NCBI GenBank assembly: GCA_963921425.1 | Contig: OY992840.1 | Location: 17,710,621-17,774,620, forward strand | Direction of reading: 5' to 3' | Length of the DNA: 64,000 bases | Source: Dryas octopetala | Taxonomy: Eukaryota; Streptophyta; Magnoliopsida; Rosales; Rosaceae | Shown: positions 22,966 to 32,492 of the stretch, piece by piece | Numbering within the stretch: the first letter of the stretch is position 1 | How the letters are laid out: every line of letters starts with the position of its first letter | Position numbers and translations under genes: made by a program | The notes under the pieces: model-generated | What the model was told of the DNA's origin: nothing | Database searches by the model: none | What the model saw: the letters and a program-made list of their open reading frames with translations, nothing else

Positions 22966-24900
22966 CTTCTCTCGGGTGCACTTTTTTGTTGCCTGGTCCT
23001 TATAAGTGAAACGTGGCCTCGCCTGGGTTAGGACAAGTGTCTCCATCGATTGTGGCAGCAGCCTAGATTCTAAACATAAGTTCCCATTCCATTTGGATTG
23101 GATTGGATCAGCTTTCAAGGCTTTCGCTTGTTTTGGTTTTGGGGCAGCACTTGGCACCCTTTAGCACATTATGGGGTTATTGGTCAGGACCACCTCCTCC
23201 ATTTGATGTCACATGCCATAATATAAATTTGATTCAATGCCTACTTTGGAGTTTGTATGGGGTTGCTACAATATGATATGGGCACACATATTTAATACTC
23301 GGGACTTTGAGTGTAAGAGTAAATGCTACTACTATAATTATAACTAAAGAAAAAAGCATTTCTCTAATGCGTAATAGAAATACATTCTTGTAATGTTGGT
23401 TTTTCTCTTGCTTGTGTTGTTATTGATGCTAGTGTACTCTGTTTTTGTAGTCTATTGGGGGCCGAAGCCCAACAAACAAAAACCAAGCATAACAACCTCG
23501 GGCCTAACGATCCTGGATAAATTTTCTGTGATTGAGTAGCCCACTGTGTTGGGACCCTCTAGCAGCAAGAAGCCCAACTCCAGACTAAGCGCAAAGAATG
23601 CCAATTGTACTAATCTACTTTGTTGGAATCATATCATCATAGATTCATAATGGTGGCCCCAAGTCACTAACTTGGTGGTTTGTTGTTGGGAACGGGGATG
23701 AGGGAGCCCACTTTAATTTTTTTGTTTTGCAAAGCCAACGTTTTGAGTCCATATCCGAGGCATACATGAGAGCCTACTGTTTCTCAAAGCCCAATAAAAC
23801 CTTTCCTAATTACAGGACATGATAAAAACTTACTTATTAGTTATTACTCATTGTATATATTTTTAACGTGGCTATCAATCAAATCAGATGCTATTTTATA
23901 ATATCACGTATGGAGATAGACATAAACATAAATATACATGCTTAGTATATTAAAGTTTTATTCGGCAAAGGATACCCTTCTCATTTTCTTTTGATCTTTT
24001 ATTTTTCAAAAATTTTGATTCTAAATGTTAATAATGATACTTTTTAGGCATGGTGGGTACCAGTGTTAGAGATCCAAACTTTTTTTTTTTTCAACTTACA
24101 TAACATTCACATATTAGACATTAAAATTTAAAAAATAAAATTATTATGTCTAATAAAATAATGACACATAAAATAAAAAATAAATATTGAAAAAAAAAGT
24201 TGAAAGAGCAAGGGCATTGGCATGGTGGGTGTGTAACAATACTAATATATGAAACAAAATTATCGGATTGCTTTTGGAATATTAACTTTGAAAGAGCAAG
24301 AGTAGCAGTTGTTGTTGGGTAGTCCAATTAGAAGGGCTGTAGAATTGCCCACTTTGCACTCGAGTTCCATCTCTCCTCCCCTAATTCAAAAAAAAAAAAA
24401 AAAAACAAGGGCAATGGCATTTTAAGGAATTATCCATTAAAATTTAAAAAATTAAATTGTGGTTTATTAGTCCTTTAGCCGGCTAATAATGGAAATTCCC
24501 ATCTGCCCACACTATGCAGTCCTGCTGTCTGGTGCTGTCCGGTAAACAAGCAACAAGTGTTATTTGTGGACAAAGACACTGTCACCCATTTGACCCCAGC
24601 AAAACTTTGTCCACGTCATGACATATCCGTACAGATTTCGCATTATAGCATCTAACGGTCACGAGCATATCCTTGTTTTACGGTCGTCATTTAATCTGAG
24701 TCAAAAGCGGTAAAGTGCAGAGCAGGTGTTTGTTGTAATATCACATAAGAAGTTAGAAAAAGGGAACCGCCATACTCTAACCATGATTACTGAGGTCATG
24801 TGATGTGATTCGAAACTCGAAAGAAAACAAAAACAGACACATTAATGGCGTTTCGTCCTGATGATTCATAAGTCGGAATCACACATACATGTAACAAACT
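22966..24900. other. Intergenic, no gene seen
   Basis: No coding sequence recognised. The stretch holds several poly-A or poly-T tracts and a partly self-complementary AT-rich piece at about 24110-24165. It ends at the leader of the PI4K gene. Confidence 0.5.
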
Positions 24901-26000
24901 GAAGAGGGAAACACAGAGAGAGAGGTGTTACGGGATTTTGGAACTGGAAGTGGAAGAACCTGATCATGGCCGTCGAATCTTCTCCGCCGGCTCCGCTTTC
25001 GTAACCAACGCCTCCGATCCCCTCTTCTCGCTCTTTCTCGCCGATCTTGGCCTCGACGACACCCGGTGAGTTTTCAATTCAACACTAGAAAGTTTCAACA
25101 TGTCGTTTTGTGCTAATTCTTTCTTTTGGTTTCTCATTTTCCAATTTCAATCTCTTGTCGCATGTCATACCAAATTGAAATGGATGTTTAAACTGTTTTT
25201 GTTTTTTTTCCTTCGTTTTCGTTTTCTCTTTTAGACATTTGTTTCGAAAAGTTTTTACTCGTCTTGGAGATGGTTCAAGTATTAATAAAGAAATGATCGA
25301 GGATTGCGGAAATGGTGGTTATTCATCTAGTGCAAGATATAAATTTGATTGATTGGTCCTTTCTGTTGTTGTCTTACTTTTCTTGCACAATCTTTTTATT
25401 AATCAATTTAGTACATGGAGCATCAAGCTTAAAAGTGGAGCCTCAATTGTGCCACCTTTAGTTAATAGTAGTGTAATCGAAGTTTTTTCTGAGGAAGAAT
25501 CCTGTTCTTTTAAAACTACGATTAAGATGGCAGTCTTTTAAAGAATTAAGATTTTGGGGCCATTTTGGAGAGACCAAAAACCATGTATTTTTAAAAGGGT
25601 TTGATTACCGGCAGCTATGTGATCTTTGGTGAGCATTCAAGTCATTGATAGTAGATGGGGTTATGGTTAATATTGTTTCCTTAGAGATAGTTGTAAGATC
25701 ATTTGATGTTCTTCTTATGTATGAAATGACGCATATTTACACCTTTTCTTGGCAGGTTTTGGGATCAGAAGGCTTTCCTGATGTAGTGACCTCACTACTC
25801 ATCTTGCCTGTGTTCACGCTGTAAATGATTTTCCGGGCAATTAGAGTATTGTTAGCTTAGTTTATGACCGTTTGGCAGCCTTTTGTCTCTCTCATTCAAT
25901 TGGTGTCAGCCATTTTGACACCTGCTGAGAGAGTGGAACGATTTGCGCCCTGTTGTTACCTCTTTCGCCAGGTTGAAAGTAACATTTTCCTCTTTATGTC
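24901..26000 (+). promoter_or_regulatory. 5' leader of the PI4K gamma gene, probably with introns
   Basis: A donor CCCG|GTGAGT at 25066 and an acceptor TTCTTGGCAG ending at 25755 suggest a 690-bp leader intron. A second possible intron runs from GTAAAT at 25820 to CGCCAG ending at about 25971. The first leader exon has a 12-codon upstream ORF in strong context, and the second a start-stop ATGTAG. Introns before an otherwise intronless coding region are usual for this gene family; the exact borders here are inference. Confidence 0.5.
24966..25004 (+). CDS. Upstream ORF in the PI4K leader, 12 codons
   Basis: ATG at 24966 has A at -3 and G at +4, the best plant initiation context, and is followed by eleven sense codons and TAA. 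The composition (Ser/Pro-rich) shows no conserved peptide that I recognise. If the leader begins upstream of it, ribosomes should meet it first, so a dampening effect on the kinase ORF is plausible. Confidence 0.45.
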   Translation: MAVESSPPAPLS

Positions 26001-27875
26001 ATGTCTACAAAGTTGGAGAGTCCTGTTCAGACCCAGATGGCTGTCACACTTCTCAGTGGGCTGCTCAATGGCGACTGCCATAAGAGCATACAAGGAAATC
26101 TTGCTCGGAGGAGGCGTGTCTTTGTGCAGACTGAGACTGGTTGCGTCTTGGGAATAGATTTGGAAAGGGGTGACAATGCTCACACTGTTAAAAGGAGGAT
26201 GCAGCTTGCCCTCAACGTACCTACTGATCAGAGCTCATTGACATTTGGGGATCGTATATTAAACAATGATCTAAGTGCCATCCGCAATCATTCCCCACTA
26301 CTACTAGCAAAGAATGTCATGAACAGAAGCTCATCAAATCCTTGTCTCTCACCTACTGGAAAGAATCTTCTGCAGAGGGATCAGAGTGGTCCTATTGAGA
26401 TTTTAGGGTGTTCAAATAACTTTGCTAGAATTGACAAAGTAGTTAAGGAGATTGTGGTGGCTATCAAGAAGGGTGTAGATCCAATCCCTGTTCATGGCGG
26501 GCTAGGTGGTGCTTATTACTTTAGGAACATCAAGGGTGAGAGTGCTGCCATCGTGAAGCCAACAGATGAGGAGCCATTTGCACCAAACAACCCTAAAGGA
26601 TTTGTAGGCAAAGCTCTTGGGCAGCCAGGTCTGAAGCACTCGGTCCGAGTTGGGGAAACAGGATATCGCGAAGTTGCTGCGTACCTTTTGGATGTTGATC
26701 ACTTTGCTAATGTGCCACCAACTGTTCTTGTGAAGGTTACACATTCCATTTTCAATGTAAATTATGGTGTCAATGGAAACAAGATTCAGAAGAAGAAAAA
26801 GGTTAGCAAAATTGCATCTCTTCAGCAGTTCATCCCTCATGACTTTGATGCGGGTGACTATGGAACCTCAAGTTTTTCTGTAGCAGCGGTTCATAGAATA
26901 GGCATTTTAGACATTAGGATCTTTAACACTGACAGGCACGCAGGGAACCTTCTGGTTAGAAAGCTTGATGGGGGGTTTGGTCAGGTGGAGCTCATTCCAA
27001 TTGATCATGGCCTTTGCTTGCCGGAGCACTTGGAAGATCCATATTTAGAGTGGATTCATTGGCCTCAGGCATCAATTCCTTTCTCTGAAGACGAGCTTGA
27101 GTATATAAAGAATCTTGATCCAATTTGTGATTCTGAGATGCTAAAGATGGAGCTGCCCATGATTCGGGAGGCATGCCTTAGAGTTCTGGTCCTCTGCACA
27201 ATTTTCCTCAAGGAAGCAACTGCTTTTGGACTCTGCCTTGCTGAGATTGGTGAGATGATGAGTAGGGAGTTCCGAGGCCAAGAGGAGGAGAAGCCAAGTG
27301 AACTTGAGGTTGTATGCCTTGAGGCCAGAAGGATCATAGAAGATTTGAACATATCAAACTCTGAGGCAGAAGAAGGAAACATAGAGTTTTTGTTTGATTT
27401 GGATTGTGAGAATGTAGAGTTTGGCACTCCCTCGTTGATTTCAAGTGACTTCTTCGACCAGGTTTCAAATCCTTTTGGATCCAAAGGTGCTAATGGCCAG
27501 TACTTACTCTCTAAGCTTGATGGGAGTTTGGAAGAGGATAAAGTTGATGTGGATACAAGGCCAGTCAGGGCAGAGGGAATCACTATCCTACCAAATTGGT
27601 ATAAAACTGCTTCAAAGTTGTCCATGTCTCTGAATAAATTTGATGTGGATGAGAGAAGCCAGCAACCACATATGGGTACCATATCTGGAATTAGAAGAAG
27701 TGCAAATGATCACTTACCCACCTCACCAAACTTTGTGAAGGTTGCTGATATGAATGAGCATGAGTGGATTCTGTTCCTTGAAAAGTTCAGGGAACTTCTC
27801 TACCCTGCCTTTGGAAACCGAAGGTCTGCAACCATTGGGCAGAGACAGAGGCTTGGAACATCTTGCAGATTCTGA
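26001..27875 (+). CDS. PI4KG: Phosphatidylinositol 4-kinase, gamma (type II) class
   Basis: A single-exon ORF of 624 residues. The start MSTKLESPVQTQMAV matches the family N-terminus as I remember it. Residues about 38-105 are a ubiquitin-like domain (RRRVFVQTETGCVLGIDLE, then TVKRRMQLAL). The kinase domain runs from about 150 to 420: GGLGGAYYFRNIKGESAAI and VKPTDEEP form the nucleotide pocket with the lysine, IFNTDRHAGNLLV (near residue 308) is the catalytic loop, and IPIDHGLCLPE (near 335) is the activation segment. The tail is variable, ending in a conserved EWILFLEKFRELLYPAF block. Arabidopsis gamma members act on lipids poorly or as protein kinases and bind proteasome shuttle partners, so lipid activity should not be assumed. 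No lesion is seen. Confidence 0.95.
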   Translation: MSTKLESPVQTQMAVTLLSGLLNGDCHKSIQGNLARRRRVFVQTETGCVLGIDLERGDNAHTVKRRMQLALNVPTDQSSLTFGDRILNNDLSAIRNHSPLLLAKNVMNRSSSNPCLSPTGKNLLQRDQSGPIEILGCSNNFARIDKVVKEIVVAIKKGVDPIPVHGGLGGAYYFRNIKGESAAIVKPTDEEPFAPNNPKGFVGKALGQPGLKHSVRVGETGYREVAAYLLDVDHFANVPPTVLVKVTHSIFNVNYGVNGNKIQKKKKVSKIASLQQFIPHDFDAGDYGTSSFSVAAVHRIGILDIRIFNTDRHAGNLLVRKLDGGFGQVELIPIDHGLCLPEHLEDPYLEWIHWPQASIPFSEDELEYIKNLDPICDSEMLKMELPMIREACLRVLVLCTIFLKEATAFGLCLAEIGEMMSREFRGQEEEKPSELEVVCLEARRIIEDLNISNSEAEEGNIEFLFDLDCENVEFGTPSLISSDFFDQVSNPFGSKGANGQYLLSKLDGSLEEDKVDVDTRPVRAEGITILPNWYKTASKLSMSLNKFDVDERSQQPHMGTISGIRRSANDHLPTSPNFVKVADMNEHEWILFLEKFRELLYPAFGNRRSATIGQRQRLGTSCRF

Positions 27876-28456
27876 CAATTTGACTTCTTGTTGATGCAGA
27901 GCCTTTGGGGATTCTTCAAGTTCTGCAGTGTTGAAGAACTAACTATGTCATGGTTGGTAGAAGCATTATATGATGCAGAATATGTAGATATTTTTGGAAT
28001 CTAGAGGCTGCGGGATCAGCTTAGTGCAGGAAGAAAGATTTACACTATCAATTTTTTTTTTTTCTGTTTTATGTTTAGTTTTCTTTTTATCTTATCTTTG
28101 TGGACTATTCTAGACGTTTGAATTCTTGCAAGAAATAACATATCGGGACAAAAAAAAGGAATTATAGATAGAAATGGAGTATGTACGTTTATATCTATAT
28201 TAAGTGCATGATCTAAATGCTGGAATTGTTTCGAGTCATTTCTTTGAGTTGATTTTTCCATTAGTGATAGAAATTTCAATCGGGTCACCATTATTTATCT
28301 GCTGTGCTGCTCATCAATCTAGATGTGCTAGCCATTGAGCTTACACTTTCAGATTGCTTCATCCAGAAATAAAATATCGCTTTCAAAGGGGGTGAAACCC
28401 ATAATATGTTATATTTAAATGAGAATCAATGAAAAACGAATCATTCTATATCATAT
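27876..28456. other. PI4K 3' flank
   Basis: Probably the 3' untranslated region followed by spacer. No separate feature recognised. Confidence 0.5.
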
Positions 28457-29407
28457 GAGGGTTGTTATTTGCACACCCTTTCTTAGAAAAAAAAAAAAAA
28501 AGAACTCAAGGGAAAAAGACCTTATACCCCATCTATTTTTCTTTTTGTACACTCTTCCTAAACAAGAAAAAAAAAACACACACACACACACACCCATCCC
28601 CGATCACCTCCCTCCCCACCTCTCCTCTCTCCAGCACACACCCATCCCCGACCACGCCGAGCAGTCTACCACCACTAGCGACCACCCCACCCCCTCCCTG
28701 CCCCTCTCCTCTCTCCCTTTCTCTCTCTTGCTCTCTCTTTCCCCACCCCCACTCTCTCTTCTTTTTCTTCCCCCTACCCCGACCACCTCCCTCCCTCCCC
28801 CACCCCCACCCCCACCCCCTCTCTCCTGCCCACTCCACAACTGCTCCTCCAGCTAGCTCACCATCGGGCGCTGGAGAAAAGAAAACTTAAAAAAAAAAAA
28901 AAAATTGGAGCGGATTCGGTGGACCAGTGCCGAACCCGCTGCAATTTTTTATTTTTATTTTTTATATTTTTGGCTGTATGGTTGGGTGAGAGAAGAGATG
29001 GAAGGAGAGAGAGAGAGAGGGAGAGAGAGAGAGAAGAGGAATGTGGTGGTGGCTGTTTTGGCTGTCTGCAAGTGGTGGTTGTTTGTAGGTGGTGCATGCA
29101 GGGAGGAGGGGGAGGAGGGGGAGGAGGGATTGGGAGGTGGCAAGGAGAGAGGAGTCGGAGAGGAGAGGAGAGGAGGGGAGGGTTCGGGGGGGAGGTGGTT
29201 GGGGTGGGGTGAAGAAGAAGAAGAGAAAGGGTGGGAGGTGGGCTTTGACGGTGAAGAAGAAAAAGAAAAAAAAAGATGGAGATGAAGTGGAGATGGGGAT
29301 GGGGGTGTGTGGGTGAGGGGAGGGCCAAATGGTCTTCTTTTTTGAATTTTTTTTTTTCAAAAAGGATGTGCAAAAAAAAATTTAGAAGTGTGCAAATAGC
29401 AGCCCTC
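28457..29407. mobile_element. Large foldback element with 20-bp terminal inverted repeats and pyrimidine/purine arms
   Basis: Terminal repeats GAGGGTTGTTATTTGCACAC (28457-28476) and the reverse complement of 29388-29407 agree at 18 of 20 positions. Inside, the left arm is almost pure pyrimidine on the plus strand (CCCACCCC, CTCTCT) and the right arm almost pure purine (GGGAGGAGG, GAGAGA), so the arms are complementary in composition, although not base by base. A second short stem, AGCGGATTCGG against CCGAACCCGCT near 28911-28941, marks an inner axis. Long open frames on both strands are low-complexity artefacts. It behaves like a non-autonomous DNA transposon. I find no convincing target-site duplication, so the superfamily is open. 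Confidence 0.65.
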
Positions 29408-29660
29408 AACCATAAATAGGAAAACCCATCTTATTCATGCTTATCAACACAATAATGGACAACTCAGTTAAATACTACTTTCTGACCAAAAAAAAAATTG
29501 TTACATACTGTTTTTTTTTTTGTTTTGGTTAAGAAAAGTTACACACTGCTCAGTCAGTCAATTAACGCCATATTCCTGCTCCTACAGAGAACTAAATAAA
29601 AATACTTTTTTGGAGGTTGGCTACAAAATATGAATGGGGAAGTCGAAACCCTGATAAACC
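29408..29660. other. Spacer, 3' flank of the RING-PHD gene
   Basis: Short AT-rich sequence with poly-A/T tracts and no gene; probably includes the 3' untranslated region of the minus-strand gene. Confidence 0.5.
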
Positions 29661-32038
29661 TCAACTTGATTTTGCAGACCCTTCAAAATCAAACATAATG
29701 GAAGTGACTACATCTTTCACAAAACCATAAAAGCAAGCTCGGCAGGACTTGGGCATCAAATTAGATTTATGTGGCAGCTGCATCTGCTCAGCGTGGCAGC
29801 ATACTAAACTTGGGAAGGAGTACATGCAACTCTTCTGATGCTCTAAACCACATGCAGCCAAGATGCTATGTGTGGCAAGCCTTGCAATTTCCTTGAATGC
29901 ATCAACTCCTGCAGAAACAACAAATTTGAAGTAAAGCAATTAACGTCTTTTCAGTTTATAAAATATTTTTCGTCTAAATCCATTTGAACAAAATTATACA
30001 AGTTACGCAAGTATCATACCCAACCGTTTGTCTTTGCTTAGAAGCTTCAAGTTGATCTTGACAAGAGATTGGATCTCACTTTTGGCATCATCATCTTTTC
30101 TTGCTTTGCTTTCCACATAGCCCTCATCACATCCAATATTTCTCTCGTGCACATCTAATTTACTGGAAGATGAACTGAGCTCTTGTTTGACATAAAAAGA
30201 AGAAGAAGCTCCTTCTTTTACTGAAGGAGCAGACCCATTTTTCTCATAAACAGCATTTGACGATGCTCGCTTTATATTTTTCTGTAACAAAGTTGACCCA
30301 TTTAAGTTCCTAGAAAATTGAGATTCAAATAATCCAGCTGAATTACTAGTTGAAAGGTCTTCACTACACTCTACAGCATCCTTGCTTGTAACCCGAAACT
30401 GCCTTTCCTTTTCCAACTCCACAGATTGATGTTTTTCATTAGAATTACATTTGTAGGCCTTCCCTGTTCCAGCTCTCCCCAAATCCCAAGCTCCAAGTTG
30501 TTGGCTTTTCAATATATCAAAACTTGAATTTGCATGAGATGGTTCTTCTGAAGACCTTGCTTTCCTAGAAGGAAGTTTCGGGTGCTGAACAGCACTGCTG
30601 GTCTTTTTATGAACATACTGTTTAGACTTTGCAATCTCCATCATCTTCCATGCCTCGTCAATATCATGTGAGCCACAGCTGACTTGATTTGTCGGTTTCT
30701 GACAACCTGTGGAAGATGAAGATTGTGCTCGACCTGATATAACAAAACTCGAACTCACATTGGTTGCCTTTTTGGAAGCACTTGTTCTGCTAGAAGGAAG
30801 TTTCAAGAACTGAGCCGCACTGCTGGTCTTTCCATGAGAACGCTGTTTTGACTTTGCAATATCCAACATTTTCCACGCCTTGTCAATAACATGCGAGCCA
30901 CTACTATCTCGATTTTCCGGTTGCTGACAACTTGTGGAAGATGAGGATTGTGTTTGACCTGATCTTTCATGGCATACCACACCATTGTTATTTTTTTCAG
31001 TACTGCAGCCAGACTTTAATGAACTTGAAGGGAAGCTCAATGAACCACTTCGTAAGGCATTCCAATTTTCACGAAGTGCTCGTATGCGACTATGCACATT
31101 GCGACAACGATCCAATGTTCTTGCAACTGATTCAGTTGATTGATTGACAACCTTTGGTAGTGTTCTTGCTGGCCTAGCTACTTCAACCGCAACACTGGTA
31201 CACCTGTCAGGGACAACAGGGGGTAGAGAGTCTGAAGAGTGGTTTGGATTTGGAGTGGTTCTAGGTCTCTCAACCACTTGGCTATTTGATTCTCGTTTAA
31301 TATTACAGGCCAAGACGCATGGCACAGCTGTTGGTATTGTATTTTCATTGTCAGCAGCATGAACATTGGCATGTTCAGCCCTAGAAACAGTGCAGTGAAG
31401 GCAAAACCAATCACCTTCAGGTACAGTAAAACCAAGTCCAACACAGTATGTATGAGCTGCTGAGTCACACAGATCACAGAGCAACAAAAGACTTTCATCT
31501 GTTGTACAGTGGCACACATCACACAAAACTTGTTCATAAGAATGAACAAACCCAGCTGTGTTACCAAAAGGAAGGTACACCTGCAAATTGTAACACAACC
31601 AATTCGACAGGAATGTACATTTGGCCCAAAATTCAGCAAACAGAAAACCCAAACAAAAAAGACAGTCTAATACAAAAATATCCACAGCCTCAGTACCTGA
31701 TCGCAAATGGGGACCTTAACCACTCGCTCACGGGCAAAGACACCGTCTTTCGGCGGTCTACGAATGGTGGTAAATCTACGCCGGCAAATTGGGCAGCGCG
31801 ACTCCGTCTTAGCCCACTCCATGATGCACAAGAAGCAGTAGTAGTGGTCGCAGCAATCGATTTTGCCTCTGATTGCTTTGCCATCGTCCAAGAAGCAAAT
31901 TGCACAGCTCTGAGAAGCTGAATTATCGGTTTCTCCAGGTTCGTGTTGATTTGGGTGGTCTTTGAATTCAATTTTGGATTTTAGGGTTTTGAGGCGTTTG
32001 TTTGGGGAAAAGGACGAGTTGTCTGTGTCACTCGCCAT
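29661..32038 (-). CDS. RING and PHD finger protein
   Basis: Predicted 716 residues from three exons read leftwards: 32038-31697, 31580-30020, 29908-29661. Residues about 45-90 are a C3HC4 RING (CAICFLDDG, then CCDHYYCFLC and CPICRRRF). At the start of exon 2 a C4HC3 PHD finger follows (CDVCHC, LLLLCDLCDSAAHTYC, then GDWFCLHC). A long serine-rich middle contains two copies of a roughly 75-residue unit around IDxAWKMxxIAKSKQ. The last exon is a short helical, cysteine-containing tail. RING-PHD proteins of this kind are presumed nuclear E3 ligases that read histone tails, but the plant versions are little studied. ATG at 32038 was preferred over one in frame 69 bases upstream because acidic/serine-rich sequence begins there. 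It shares a short divergent promoter with the UGT gene. Confidence 0.85.
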
Positions 32039-32492
32039 TGGTAGCTGGAGGTGGTCTCTCTGCGCGAAATCCAAACGTGAGTAATTTGCAAAAGGAGATT
32101 GCATCAACTCCGTTTGGGGAGAGAGATTATATCAAATGGGCTGAGCTTGTTCCCAAATATTCTAAAATCTAAGCCCATGACGTTCCAAATGGGCTGAGCT
32201 TTTACTAGATATACAACACATAGAACATAGAAGTGGTGTGCAAAAATGAATAAAAAGTCAAAAAGTGAATTAGGTCCGACAAACATTGAATAAATAATAC
32301 GAAAGGAGCATGACCAATTGACCATGACGAAATTGACAAGGACGTGGACGATCACGAATAACACGACTACACGAGCGTCTGCTTCCCTTCCACCATTAAT
32401 TAACCTGAACCTTTATTTCCCTTGTGACACACAAAATCAAAGCAAAGCAAAGCAAACCCAACCCGACCCAGTGGTTGATCCATCAGTTCACC
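32039..32492. promoter_or_regulatory. Divergent promoter between RING-PHD and UGT genes
   Basis: Only 454 bases separate the two start codons, so both leaders and promoters lie here. The right half has a CAAAG tandem repeat (about 32441-32457) just upstream of the UGT start. No unambiguous TATA box was assigned for either side. Confidence 0.55.

Noticed and set aside
24040..24300. Direct repeats GGCATGGTGGGT and TTGAAAGAGCAAG with an AT-rich palindromic core
   Set aside because: Suggestive of a decayed miniature element, but arms are too short and irregular to define borders.
27065..27682. 205-codon minus-strand open frame within the PI4K gene
   Set aside because: Antisense shadow of a well-supported kinase coding region.
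28419..29409. Several long open frames on both strands
   Set aside because: They consist of Pro/Ser/Thr-rich or Arg/Gly/Glu-rich low-complexity translation of the polypyrimidine and polypurine arms of a foldback element.
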